NCBI GenBank assembly: GCA_944367535.1
Contig: CALVWQ010000021.1
Location: forward strand, 1 to 32,859
Source: an uncultured Clostridia bacterium
GTDB lineage: Bacteria > Bacillota > Clostridia > Christensenellales > Borkfalkiaceae
Length of the DNA: 32,859 nucleotides
Direction: 5' to 3'
Shown here: positions 22,851 to 31,845 of the stretch, one piece after another
How the letters are laid out: each line of letters starts with the position of its first letter
How positions within the stretch are numbered: the stretch's first letter is position 1
Made by a program: the position numbers and the translations under genes
The notes under the pieces: generated by a model
The model's database searches: none
Told to the model about the DNA's origin: nothing
What the model saw: the letters and a program-made list of their open reading frames with translations, nothing else

Positions 22851-24242
22851 ATGAAAATAATAGTAGCCTCGTTTCAATGTGAATCTAACAGTAAATCCTC
22901 CATGCATCCCACAAAGGGCGATTTTGAATATTTCGTCGGTTGGGATATTTTTAAAAAACTTGCGGTTAAAGAACTTTTTGAAAGCGAAGGTTTCGAGATA
23001 GTGCCCTCTATATATGCGAACGCACTACCCACAAGCACCGTTACGCGCGATATTTACGATTTTTACAAGGACCAAATTATAAAAACCGTGCGAGACAATT
23101 CCGATGCGGACGGGATTTTCATATATGTACACGGCAGTATGGAAGTGGAGGGCATAGGCAGCGGAGAACTGTATATGCTTAAAGAAATCAGGAGCATTGT
23201 CAGAAAGGACTGCCTTATCGCGCTTACCATGGACCTGCACGCAAACATAACCGACCGTCTCGGCGATTATGCGGACATAATATGCGGATATAAGACCGCG
23301 CCGCACGTAGACCAGAGAGAAAGTCAACTGCGCGCAGGCAAGGCGCTGTGTTATTGTCTTAAAAACTCCGTAAAGCCTTATACATACGTATGTAAGATTC
23401 CTATGTTGGTAAAAGGCGATACCATGCTTACGGCAAATGAACCGCTTGTTTCTCTCGAAAGGCGCACCCGCGAACTCGAAGAGAGAGAAGACGTCTTCGG
23501 GGCGAATCTCTTTTTCGGACATTGTTGGGTAGACGCGGAAAATACGAGCGCTTCGGCAGTTGTCAGCAGCGCGTCGAAAGACACTTCCGAGAGTCTGGCG
23601 AAAGACCTCGCCAACGCGCTATGGTCGACGCGTAAGGAGTATAAATTTTTAATTGAGGCGGAACTCCCCGAAGAATGTGTGCGCCGCGCCCTCGTCGGAA
23701 AGGAAAAACGGATTTTCATCACGGACAGCGGCGACAATACCACCGCGGGAGCCGAGGGCGACAGGACGGAAATTCTGCGGCTTTTCTTAGAGAGCAATCC
23801 CAAAAAGAAATGCTGTGTGGCGGGTATTACCGATTATGACACCGTAAAGAGGCTGAAAGATATCAAAGAGGGCGAGACGGTCAATGTAGAAAGTATAGGA
23901 AGGACGGGAGTACTGAAAAGTCACGGAAAAATTTTGGGCTGGGCGAAGGAAATCATCGGCGACAGCGTTACGGTAAGTTTCGGCAACGTGGACGCGATTT
24001 TTACCGAAAAGCGCAGCGCATTCATCGAAAAAGGAAACTTCGACAAGGCTAATACAGACCTTACGGAATACGAAGTGGTTACCGTAAAACTCGGGTATCT
24101 TTTCGCCGAACTCAAACCTTTCGCAGACAGAGAGATTTTTGCTCTTTCCGACGGGTCGAGTTGCGTGGAACTTAAAAGGCTGAACCTTAAAAATATCGTG
24201 AGACCGATGTTCCCGCTCGAAGATTTTGAATGGAAAGCATGA
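22851..24242 (+). CDS. M81-family (MlrC-like) metallohydrolase
   Basis: 463 residues. The M81/DUF1485 N-terminal domain has the zinc ligands in the spacing of microcystinase MlrC: Asp128 and His130 in LTMDLHANITD, and His152 in TAPHVDQRE (2 and 22 residues apart). The C-terminal MlrC domain starts with FITDSGDNTTAGAEGDRTEI, also conserved. ATG 22851 has GGGAG five bases before it and a promoter upstream; the earlier frame start (22725) lies before the promoter and is rejected. The family hydrolyses linear peptides or amide-like compounds; for most members the substrate is unknown. The M24-like gene follows 59 bp downstream with its own AAGGAG, so they are probably co-transcribed and act on the same compound. 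Confidence 0.9.
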   Translation: MKIIVASFQCESNSKSSMHPTKGDFEYFVGWDIFKKLAVKELFESEGFEIVPSIYANALPTSTVTRDIYDFYKDQIIKTVRDNSDADGIFIYVHGSMEVEGIGSGELYMLKEIRSIVRKDCLIALTMDLHANITDRLGDYADIICGYKTAPHVDQRESQLRAGKALCYCLKNSVKPYTYVCKIPMLVKGDTMLTANEPLVSLERRTRELEEREDVFGANLFFGHCWVDAENTSASAVVSSASKDTSESLAKDLANALWSTRKEYKFLIEAELPEECVRRALVGKEKRIFITDSGDNTTAGAEGDRTEILRLFLESNPKKKCCVAGITDYDTVKRLKDIKEGETVNVESIGRTGVLKSHGKILGWAKEIIGDSVTVSFGNVDAIFTEKRSAFIEKGNFDKANTDLTEYEVVTVKLGYLFAELKPFADREIFALSDGSSCVELKRLNLKNIVRPMFPLEDFEWKA

Positions 24243-24301
24243 TATAATCCGCTATCGGCGCGGAAGCAATAAAACAAACAATCAATTGCAAGGAGAAATT
24301 T

Positions 24302-25474
24302 ATGTCGTACTACAACAAACAGGAAACGGAAAAAAGAATAGCCAAGGTAGTTAAACTGCTCAATGAAAAGAATACTGATATAGCGGTTATTTATTTTGAC
24401 GAACTGAACGTCGCCAACGGCTGGTATTTAACCGGCTGGGTGGGACAATTTGAAAAAGGCGCAGTGCTCGTCGGCAGAGACGGCACGACCATGCTTCTCG
24501 GCGGACCCGAGAGCGAACCTTTTGCAAAGCAGTCGTCGGCGATAAACGACACGCGTTGTTTTTCAGCCTTCATGGTCCCCGACGAAGAGTATCCCAATGC
24601 CACAATAATAGGCTTTAAAGAACTCTTCGAAGAACTGAACAAAAAATTCCCCGTTAAAAAAGTCGGGCTTATCGGTACGGGCGATATGCCGTATTCGGTA
24701 CATCAGGATTTGGTGAAGGGTTTTTCTTCCTGCGAGCTGATTGACCTGACGGAAGATTATCTGAAATTCAGATATATAAAGAGCGATTGGGAAGTCGAGC
24801 AGGCGAGAGCGGCGACCGTTCTAGCGTGCGAGGCTTATAAAGCGATGAAAGCGAAGGTGAAAGACGGCGTGAAGGAAATTGAAGTGGCTGCCGCGGGCGA
24901 AGCGGTGTGCAGGTCAAAAGGCGCACACAGTTTTGCATTCCAGACCATAGTCGGAAGCGGCGAGAGGTCTAACGCAGTCGTGCCCACCGCTACGGATAAG
25001 GTCATGAAGAACGGAGAACTGGTCATGCTCGGCATTGCACCGAGAATCAACGGATATGCCGGCACCTTCGGACATACCGTTCCCGTAAGCGGCGAGTATA
25101 CTCCCGAACAGAAAAAATGCCTCATCGACATGATAGAAGTAATGAAAGTAACAAAGAGCATGCTGCGTATCGGCGTAAGCGGCAGGGAGATTGACAAAGA
25201 GGGAAGAAAACTCTACGAAAAGGGCGGATATTTAAAATATCTCGTGTGTCCTTTCGCTCATACCATGGGGCTCATGGAAGCGGAGGCGCCTTTCTTCGGA
25301 CCGAACAGCGACGACGTGCTCGAAAAGAATATGATTGTAAACGTTGACGTGAGTTTCTTCGGTCATCCCACGCTTAACGGACTGCGTGTAGAGACTTGTT
25401 ACGTTATTACGGAAAACGGAGCCGAACCGCTATGTCCCGAATTTGAACAGGAACTCTTAAATTACGTAAAATAA
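24302..25474 (+). CDS. M24-family aminopeptidase/creatinase-fold protein lacking metal ligands
   Basis: 390 residues, N-terminal creatinase domain (residues 1-165) plus pita-bread C-terminal domain. Aligned by eye to Xaa-Pro peptidases, the two Asp metal ligands are replaced: ELVMLGIAPRINGYAGTFGH has Gly244 for the first and Thr255 for the second. His320 (PFAHTMGLME) and Glu364 (RVETCYVITENG) are kept and the third acidic ligand is Asp349 (VNVDVSFF). This is like creatinase or ectoine hydrolase, M24 members that act on C-N bonds without metals, so I call it a hydrolase of unknown non-peptide substrate rather than a peptidase. ATG has AAGGAG upstream; it follows the M81 gene at 59 bp. A 13-bp hairpin lies after it. 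Confidence 0.88.
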   Translation: MSYYNKQETEKRIAKVVKLLNEKNTDIAVIYFDELNVANGWYLTGWVGQFEKGAVLVGRDGTTMLLGGPESEPFAKQSSAINDTRCFSAFMVPDEEYPNATIIGFKELFEELNKKFPVKKVGLIGTGDMPYSVHQDLVKGFSSCELIDLTEDYLKFRYIKSDWEVEQARAATVLACEAYKAMKAKVKDGVKEIEVAAAGEAVCRSKGAHSFAFQTIVGSGERSNAVVPTATDKVMKNGELVMLGIAPRINGYAGTFGHTVPVSGEYTPEQKKCLIDMIEVMKVTKSMLRIGVSGREIDKEGRKLYEKGGYLKYLVCPFAHTMGLMEAEAPFFGPNSDDVLEKNMIVNVDVSFFGHPTLNGLRVETCYVITENGAEPLCPEFEQELLNYVK

Positions 25475-25489
25475 TTAAAAATTATATTT

Positions 25490-25520
25490 GATTCCGGCGA
25501 ATTTAAGATTCACCGGAATC
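25490..25520 (+). terminator. Hairpin after M24-like gene
   Basis: GATTCCGG-C-GAAT (25490-25502) pairs with ATTC-A-CCGGAATC (25508-25520), one mismatch. No T-tract follows, so read-through into the ASRT gene is possible. Confidence 0.45.
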
Positions 25521-25627
25521 ATGATAAAATTTAGTAAAAAAGTTTAAATGCGGGTTTGCGGTAAGTTTTTACCGACAGATTATCTGCTTTAAAATAAACG
25601 GCAATTGCGAATACAAGGAGTAATATT

Positions 25628-25993
25628 ATGGAAAACGGAATGAAAAACTGGGTGTTCTGCGACGGGGACCTTCCTCCGCACGGCGACAATCCCGAGTTTC
25701 AGGGACACGAAGCGCTGATGATTACCAACGTTTCGGATAAGGACGCGCATATAAGAATAAAGGTGCTGTTTGAGGACAAAGAACCTTACGACAAAATAAC
25801 GATTGACCTGAAAGCCGAAAGAACGACATGTTTAAGGCTTGACAGACCTATAGGAAAAGAAAAGTATCAGATACCTTTCGGACAGTACGCGCTTCACGTA
25901 ATATCCGACGTACCCGTTTGTGCTTGTTTCGGAAGACTCGACGTTCGTCAGAACAATATGGCTTATTACAGCCTGTCGGGATATTCTTTCTGA
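25628..25993 (+). CDS. ASRT-family (Anabaena sensory rhodopsin transducer-like) protein
   Basis: 121 residues, a single small beta-rich domain. The family pattern is clear: NWVFCDGDLPPHG at the start, EALMITNVSDKDAHIRIKVL with FEDKEP, AERTTCLRLDRP in the middle, and SDVPVCACFGRLDVRQN near the end (family: W-x-x-x-G-x-I/L-P-P, H-E-x-x-x-x-L-N, Y-x-D-x-E-P, R-x-R-H-x-R, S-D-V-P, R-L-D-x-R). Despite the name, members in organisms without rhodopsins are thought to be small-molecule, probably carbohydrate, binding proteins or enzymes tied to sugar metabolism. AAGGAG precedes the ATG. It sits between the M24-like gene and a GH20 hexosaminidase, so a sugar-related role is more likely than light signalling. 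No rhodopsin gene is seen. Confidence 0.85.
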   Translation: MENGMKNWVFCDGDLPPHGDNPEFQGHEALMITNVSDKDAHIRIKVLFEDKEPYDKITIDLKAERTTCLRLDRPIGKEKYQIPFGQYALHVISDVPVCACFGRLDVRQNNMAYYSLSGYSF

Positions 25994-26019
25994 TAAAATT
26001 ACACAGATAAAAGTTTTGA

Positions 26020-26051
26020 AATGCGCCGCGCAAATTTTTGCGCGGCGCATT
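26020..26051. terminator. Long perfect hairpin after ASRT gene
   Basis: AATGCGCCGCGCAAA (26020-26034) pairs with TTTGCGCGGCGCATT (26037-26051) with TT between the arms. There is no T-tract directly after (GTCTGTATTTG), so it may stabilise the mRNA end. Confidence 0.5.
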
Positions 26052-26105
26052 GTCTGTATTTGTATGAGTTTTAAATAACGGAAAAAATAAAAATAAGAAA
26101 AACGC

Positions 26106-26134
26106 TTGATTTTAACTTTTGGTTATTATACAAT
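26106..26134 (+). promoter_or_regulatory. Promoter of GH20 gene
   Basis: TTGATT (26106-26111) and TACAAT (26129-26134), 17 bases apart. The upstream part reads AAACGCTTGA, identical to the rRNA and SLOG promoters. Confidence 0.65.
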
Positions 26135-26225
26135 AAATATAGTAAAACCCGAATATTTAAAATCGGATTTACGGGATAAAAATAGCGGCTGCGGAAAATT
26201 TCTGCCGCGGCGCGAGGAGTATAAT

Positions 26226-27836
26226 ATGAGTGAAACGGTTAAAAACGAAAAGAACTATTTCGGCGTAATGCTGGATATGTCGCGCAATGCGGTGATGAAA
26301 CCCGAAGAAGTCAAAAAATTTGCCGACGTTATTTCTGCAATGGGATATAACATGATACAGTTGTATACCGAGGATACATACGAGGTGGAAAACGAGCCTT
26401 TCTTCGGTTATATGCGCGGAAGATATACGGCGGAGGAACTTAAAGACATTGACGCTTATTGTGCGCAAAAGGGCGTGGAGCTCGTTCCCTGCGTGCAGAC
26501 GCTCGCACATCTTAACAGTATTTTCAGGTGGAAAGATTATTACATGATTAACGACGTTTCCGATATACTGTTAATCGACGACGAAAGGACCTATAAACTT
26601 TTAGACAATATTTTTTCCACGCTTTCCAAGTGCTTCACTTCACGTCTTGTCAATATCGGCATGGACGAAGCGCATCTCGTGGGGCTCGGGAAATATTTAG
26701 ACGAGCACGGCTACGGTAACAGATTCGACATACTTAAAAGACATCTTACCCGCGTAATAGAGATTGCGGATAAATACGGGTTTAAACCCATGATGTGGTC
26801 GGACATGTTCTTCCGTCTTGCGAATAAAGGCGCATATTACAGCGATAAGATAAATATCGACGTAAAAGTAAAAGAGAGTGTGCCTGACGGCGTGAGTCTT
26901 GTTTATTGGGATTATTATCATACAGATAAAAAGACCTATGCGAGCATGATAGAAGGGCACAAACTTCTTTCCGACAACTACTGGTTTGCAGGCGGCGCAT
27001 GGACTTGGGTGGGATTCGCGCCTCTTAATCATTTCACATTAAGAAGCATGCAGCCCGCAATGACCGTTTGCAGGGAAAAAGGAATAAAGAACATATTTAT
27101 TACAATGTGGGGCGATAACGGCGGGGAATGTTCGTATTATTCGGTGTTGCCGTCGCTTTATTATATCAGAAAAGTTTATGAGGGCGAAACCGATATAAAG
27201 AAGATAAAGAAAGGCTTCAAGGAAGTGACCGGCGAGGATTTCGACGCGTTTATGGCGCTTGACCTTCCGAATATCCTCTCTCTCAAAAATAAAAAGGAAG
27301 TAACCAATGTGTGCAAATACGCGCTTTATTCCGACCTTTTCAACAACTTCATGGACCGCTCTTTGCCCGAGGACGGAGGAAAATTATACGCGGGTATAAA
27401 AAGCAAATTGAGACGGCTCGGTAAGACGAGTAATTATAAATATATCTTCGACAGTCTTGCCGACCTCAGCGATTTAATGTCCTATAAATACGGCTTGGGA
27501 ATCGAATTGCGTAAGGCGTATGCCGCAAACGATAAGGCTCAACTTTCGGAACTTGCCGCTCGTATCGGTACGGCTGTTAAGAAAGCGGAAAAATTCTATA
27601 AATCGTTTAAAACTCTTTGGTTTAAAGAAAATAAGGCGAGCGGATTCGACGTTCAGGATATAAGGCTCGGAGGTCTTATCAGGCGTATGGAGTCTTGCAG
27701 AGAGAGAATACAACAGTATATTGACGGGGATATTAAAGAAATCGAAGAACTCGAAACGCCGTTTATAGAAGAACGGGAGAAGAAGGCGGAATGCTGGAAT
27801 AATTGGATAATGAATGCTTCCGCAAACGTCTTTTAA
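26226..27836 (+). CDS. GH20-family beta-N-acetylhexosaminidase (GH20C-like)
   Basis: 536 residues. Catalytic Asp-Glu pair in LVNIGMDEAHLVGLGKYL, as in GH20; MIQLYTEDTYEVENEPFFGY and VELVPCVQTLAHLN form the barrel strands before it, and FKPMMWSDMFFRL plus FITMWGDNGGECSYYSVLP the substrate-binding strands after it. The architecture resembles the streptococcal exo-acting GH20C enzymes, which release terminal GlcNAc/GalNAc. No signal peptide, so it acts in the cytoplasm on imported oligosaccharides. The C-terminal 180 residues are helical. ATG 26226 has GAGGAG six bases upstream and its own promoter at 26106-26134; the ORF start at 26106 lies in that promoter and is rejected. Confidence 0.88.
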   Translation: MSETVKNEKNYFGVMLDMSRNAVMKPEEVKKFADVISAMGYNMIQLYTEDTYEVENEPFFGYMRGRYTAEELKDIDAYCAQKGVELVPCVQTLAHLNSIFRWKDYYMINDVSDILLIDDERTYKLLDNIFSTLSKCFTSRLVNIGMDEAHLVGLGKYLDEHGYGNRFDILKRHLTRVIEIADKYGFKPMMWSDMFFRLANKGAYYSDKINIDVKVKESVPDGVSLVYWDYYHTDKKTYASMIEGHKLLSDNYWFAGGAWTWVGFAPLNHFTLRSMQPAMTVCREKGIKNIFITMWGDNGGECSYYSVLPSLYYIRKVYEGETDIKKIKKGFKEVTGEDFDAFMALDLPNILSLKNKKEVTNVCKYALYSDLFNNFMDRSLPEDGGKLYAGIKSKLRRLGKTSNYKYIFDSLADLSDLMSYKYGLGIELRKAYAANDKAQLSELAARIGTAVKKAEKFYKSFKTLWFKENKASGFDVQDIRLGGLIRRMESCRERIQQYIDGDIKEIEELETPFIEEREKKAECWNNWIMNASANVF

Positions 27837-27854
27837 TAATTTGTAGCGAAAAAA

Positions 27855-28310
27855 ATGCCATCCACAAAGTATTTTATTAAGAAAGATTTGATAATAGGCA
27901 TTTTCGTATTGCTTTTTGCATGCGGATTTGGTGCATTGTTGTTTTTTAAAGTCTTGGATTATTCCGGCTCCGGCGAACAGGTGTGGATGATATTGATGCT
28001 GTTTGTATTGTTTGTCGTCGGAGTAACCGTAATTATAAGAAGTATAGTGAAACTTGCAACTTATAAAAAAATTCTCGCGCAGTGCGTAGTGGCGGAAGGT
28101 AAGTATGCAGGTTTTGAAAAAGCGGGCCTTACAACTTTTACGGAATATTTCTTTCTGAAATGCGACGTGTTTATAGACGTGGAAAGTAACGGACTTACTA
28201 AAAGGCTGATATTGAAAAATTATCCTTTAAGATGTGTTTCGGGTTTGCCTACGGGGTCAATTGTAAAAATAGCATATGTGCCGGGAAAAAATATCGTAAT
28301 TAAACTTTGA
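27855..28310 (+). CDS. Small two-helix membrane protein of unknown function
   Basis: 151 residues. Two membrane helices are clear: LIIGIFVLLFACGFGALLFF (about residues 12-31) and VWMILMLFVLFVVGVTVIIR (about 43-62). A soluble domain of about 80 residues follows with beta-like segments (AEGKYAGFEKAGL, FFLKCDVFIDVESNG, LPTGSIVKIAYVPGKNIVIK), reminiscent of DUF3592-type or OB-like cytoplasmic domains but not assigned. No ribosome binding site is evident before ATG 27855; the GH20 stop is 19 bp upstream, so it may depend on translational coupling. No function is proposed. Confidence 0.65.
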   Translation: MPSTKYFIKKDLIIGIFVLLFACGFGALLFFKVLDYSGSGEQVWMILMLFVLFVVGVTVIIRSIVKLATYKKILAQCVVAEGKYAGFEKAGLTTFTEYFFLKCDVFIDVESNGLTKRLILKNYPLRCVSGLPTGSIVKIAYVPGKNIVIKL

Positions 28311-28325
28311 AATGTTTAAAAGTTT

Positions 28326-28363
28326 TATGTAAATTAAGTATCGTTACGTAAATTAAGTATCGT
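28326..28363. repeat. 19-bp tandem duplication
   Basis: TATGTAAATTAAGTATCGT (28326-28344) is followed directly by TACGTAAATTAAGTATCGT (28345-28363); 18 of 19 bases match. It lies directly before a terminator. Confidence 0.9.
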
Positions 28364-28405
28364 AAAACCTTCCGCCCCCGTAAATTACGGGGGCGGAAGG
28401 TTTTT
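28364..28405 (+). terminator. Intrinsic terminator after the membrane-protein gene
   Basis: AAAACCTTCCGCCCCCGTAA pairs with TTACGGGGGCGGAAGGTTTT, a very stable stem with a T5 tract after it and an A-run before it. Confidence 0.9.
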
Positions 28406-28477
28406 ATCTGCCTGATACCTTAATTTTAGCAAAAGACTGCGCTATCGATTCGGAAAGCAAAATTAAAAATATATGTC

Positions 28478-28506
28478 TTGTCAAAGACACTTAACGGTGT
28501 TATAAT
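28478..28506 (+). promoter_or_regulatory. Promoter-like sequence before the LRR fragment
   Basis: TTGTCA (28478-28483) and TATAAT (28501-28506), 17 bases apart, with TGT before the -10. A transcript would start near 28513, at the edge of the LRR remnant. No intact gene follows. Confidence 0.5.
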
Positions 28507-28514
28507 AAATGTAA

Positions 28515-28683
28515 GTAATCGTCATGCCTGACAATGTATCCGAAATCGGAAAAGGCGCATTTGCTAATTGCGATAAATTGCAGAGTAATACAACAGAAAA
28601 ATGTCGGAAGTATAGAAGACGCATTTTATTATTGTGTGAGCTTGGTGAATATAGAAATACCCGTGAATTGCGGGGGTACTTAA
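28515..28683 (+). pseudogene. Frame-shifted BspA-like leucine-rich-repeat (LRR_5) remnant
   Basis: One frame reads VIVMPDNVSEIGKGAFANCD then KLQS from 28515; the +1 frame then reads NVGSIEDAFYYCVSLVNIEI from about 28600 and stops at TAA 28681-28683. Both halves fit the BspA/LRR_5 unit (I-P-x-x-V-x-x-I-G-x-x-A-F-x-x-C-x-x-L-x-x-I-x-I-P), so a single-base change separates two consecutive repeats. Intact proteins of this class are long, secreted surface proteins. Only two repeats remain; no signal peptide or start is visible. Confidence 0.75.
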
Positions 28684-28862
28684 ATTGATTTTCAAAATTT
28701 ACTTGTCGGTATGATGTGCCCGCCGAAGTTTATTTGATTTACGAGATACGGAGTAAAGTGCTTTATTTTAACGTCGGAAGGTGTAAAACAGTAAGCGATA
28801 AATCAACGATAAAGAAAAAACGGGGTATAAGGAAACATAAACAGTTAGGTCCATAATACCCA

Positions 28863-28898
28863 AAACCGGGGCGCCGCCATAAGGCAGCGCCCCGGTTT
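28863..28898 (-). terminator. Hairpin downstream of tRNA-Arg(CCG)
   Basis: AAACCGGGGCGC (28863-28874) and GCGCCCCGGTTT (28887-28898) pair, plus an inner GCC/GGC after one mismatch. On the minus strand TTTTGGG follows. It likely ends the minus-strand tRNA transcript. Confidence 0.6.
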
Positions 28899-28928
28899 AT
28901 GTAAATCCGCAAAAAATTGTGACCGCGT

Positions 28929-29005
28929 TGGTGTACCCGCCGGGGCTCGAACCCGGACTCGACGGCGTCGGAGGCCGTAATGTTATCCAATTACACTACG
29001 GGTAC
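28929..29005 (-). tRNA. tRNA-Arg (anticodon CCG)
   Basis: Read on the minus strand: acceptor GTACCCG/CGGGTAC, D-stem GTGT/ACAT, anticodon stem ACGGC/GCCGT with loop CTCCGAC (anticodon CCG, reads CGG), T-stem CCGGG/CCCGG with loop TTCGAGC, discriminator A and encoded CCA. It is the second Arg tRNA in the window. Confidence 0.96.
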
Positions 29006-29038
29006 ATTTTTATTGCCGGATATCTATCCGGCAATAGG

Positions 29039-30319
29039 TCAGTCTTCCTTCAATTCTTCGGTTTCTTCTTTCACCGTTACTTTTACCTGTAAAACTCTTT
29101 TTACCGTCGATTTGGTTACCTCGAATACGAGATTTTCAAATTCGAATTTACCTCCAGCATGGGGAATTTCGCCCATATTTTCTATTATCCACCCGCTGAG
29201 CGTGTTGGCGTCGAACTGGTCGTTTTCTACTTTCAAGCCGAAATACTCGAAAGTGTCCGAAAGGGGGGCGTTTCCGTCCACCAGATAAACGGTATCCGAA
29301 ACTTTTTTGAAATAGTTTATTTCTTCGTCGTGTTCATCCCATATTTCTCCGACAAGTTCTTCCAATATGTCTTCGAGTGTTATGAGCCCGAGCGTTCCGC
29401 CGTATTCGTCGAGAACCACGGCTATATGTACCTTTTTCTTTTGCAACTGTTTTAAAAGGTTTGAAATTTTTGCGTGTTCGGTTGTATAAAATGCGTTCTG
29501 CAATATTCCGTCTACGTTTTTCTTGCCTGCAAGGTATGCGTTGAAGAAATCTTTTTCGTGGATAGTGCCGATGACCGTATCGATTGTATCTTTATATACG
29601 AGTATACGCGAATAGCCTTCTTCGTCGAAAACTCTGCGTATGTCTTCCATGGGCGACTGAACTTCCACTGCTACAATGTTTACGCGTGGTACGAGTATGT
29701 CGCCGACTTCAAGGTCGTCGAATTCGATTACCGAGCGAATAAGGCGCGTTTCTTCCTCTTTGAGCGTTCCGTCTTCTTCTGCCTCTTCAACGACTGTAAG
29801 AACCTCGTCTTCTGTTATGACGTTGTCGTTTTTGAATCGGAAAATCTTTGCGATGAGCCATTTCCATCCGCTGAACGCAAAATTGAATATATAGAGGACG
29901 TAATAAAAGAAGATAACTATCGGGTAAAAAGTCATTGCAAACTTTACGGGATATACTTTGGCTATGAACTTAGGCGTTATTTCGCCGAAGATAAGGACCG
30001 CCACAGTCATTACGATAGTAGATATAAGCGCGGAATCTACATTGGTATTCCGTAAAATATCAGCAAATAAAATTGTCGCCAACGTTGTGGCCGACAGATT
30101 GACGATATTATTGCCGACGAGTAAGGTGCTGATGAGTTTGTCGAAATTTGTTTCGGCGAGATTCAGTACCTGTTTTGCCCTTTTGTTGCCGTTGCTTGCG
30201 AGAGTGCGAAGTTTCATTCTGCTTGCGCAGGAATAAGCGGTTTCCGTTGAAGAAAAGAACGCAGAAAGGATGATGAGAACGATGATTGCAATTAGTCGCG
30301 GAACTGAGCCGTCGGGCAT
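29039..30319 (-). CDS. CNNM/CorC-family membrane protein with CBS domains
   Basis: 426 residues. Domain order: DUF21/CNNM membrane domain (residues 1-175; FFSSTETAYSCASRMKLRTL, LLVGNNIVNLSATTLATILF, FGEITPKFIAKVYP), two CBS domains (about 190-330; RVNIVAVEVQSPMEDIRRVF, EGYSRILVYKDTIDTVIG, AVVLDEYGGTLGLITLEDIL), and the C-terminal CorC_HlyC domain (YLVDGNAPLSDTFEYFGLKV, LSGWIIENMGEIPHAGG). The family includes Mg/Co efflux proteins and proteins long mis-named hemolysins. ATG 30319 has an AGGAGG five bases upstream; the TTG at 30337 is the alternative. It is followed by tRNA-Arg(CCG) on the same strand, 34 nt away. Confidence 0.93.
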   Translation of the reverse strand: MPDGSVPRLIAIIVLIILSAFFSSTETAYSCASRMKLRTLASNGNKRAKQVLNLAETNFDKLISTLLVGNNIVNLSATTLATILFADILRNTNVDSALISTIVMTVAVLIFGEITPKFIAKVYPVKFAMTFYPIVIFFYYVLYIFNFAFSGWKWLIAKIFRFKNDNVITEDEVLTVVEEAEEDGTLKEEETRLIRSVIEFDDLEVGDILVPRVNIVAVEVQSPMEDIRRVFDEEGYSRILVYKDTIDTVIGTIHEKDFFNAYLAGKKNVDGILQNAFYTTEHAKISNLLKQLQKKKVHIAVVLDEYGGTLGLITLEDILEELVGEIWDEHDEEINYFKKVSDTVYLVDGNAPLSDTFEYFGLKVENDQFDANTLSGWIIENMGEIPHAGGKFEFENLVFEVTKSTVKRVLQVKVTVKEETEELKED

Positions 30320-30431
30320 AATATCCTCCTGAAACAAAAAAATTATATATATGTATACTCGAAAGTATACGAAAATAGTATATACGTTTTGAAAAAAATA
30401 ATCAAGTATTTTAAGCCGATAGTTTATTTTA

Positions 30432-30460
30432 TTGATATTTTTGCGCGTTTGTGATAATAT
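30432..30460 (+). promoter_or_regulatory. Promoter of mnmA
   Basis: TTGATA (30432-30437) and TAATAT (30455-30460), 17 bases apart, with TG before GATAAT as a possible extended -10. Confidence 0.6.
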
Positions 30461-30495
30461 AAAATAAATTTTGCAGGACGCGGACGGAGAGATAA

Positions 30496-31578
<1,083 letters not shown>

Positions 31579-31742
31579 TTAAGTCCTAATAAAAGGGTGT
31601 CAAAAACATTATCCCGACCTACGCTTAAAAGTTCACATAAACAGCGCGGTAAAATATTGAGACAGAGTTATCCTTTTGTATGCGATTTATATTTCTATAA
31701 CCAACGATAATGTTTTTATGGCATTTAACCGACATATTGCGC

Positions 31743-31774
31743 CCTGTTTCCGCACGGAAACAGGACGTTTTTTT
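31743..31774 (+). terminator. Intrinsic terminator before the rRNA operon
   Basis: CCTGTTTCCG (31743-31752) pairs with CGGAAACAGG (31755-31764), loop CA, followed by ACG and T7 (31768-31774). It isolates mnmA from the rRNA promoters. Confidence 0.85.
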
Positions 31775-31845
31775 GATGCTTGAGATAAAAAGATTAAAAA
31801 GTTTTGACGTTTTAAGAGTTTTTTAAAAATATTTTGTAAAAACGC

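Larger units (their letters stand above)
28311..28928. other. Gap with repeats, terminator and a decayed LRR fragment
   Basis: About 620 bp without an intact gene. In order: a 19-bp tandem repeat (28326-28363), a strong terminator (28364-28405), a good promoter (28478-28506), a frame-shifted BspA-like repeat fragment (28515-28683), ~180 bp of unrecognised AT-rich sequence, and a GC-rich hairpin (28863-28898) facing the minus-strand tRNA. Confidence 0.65.
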
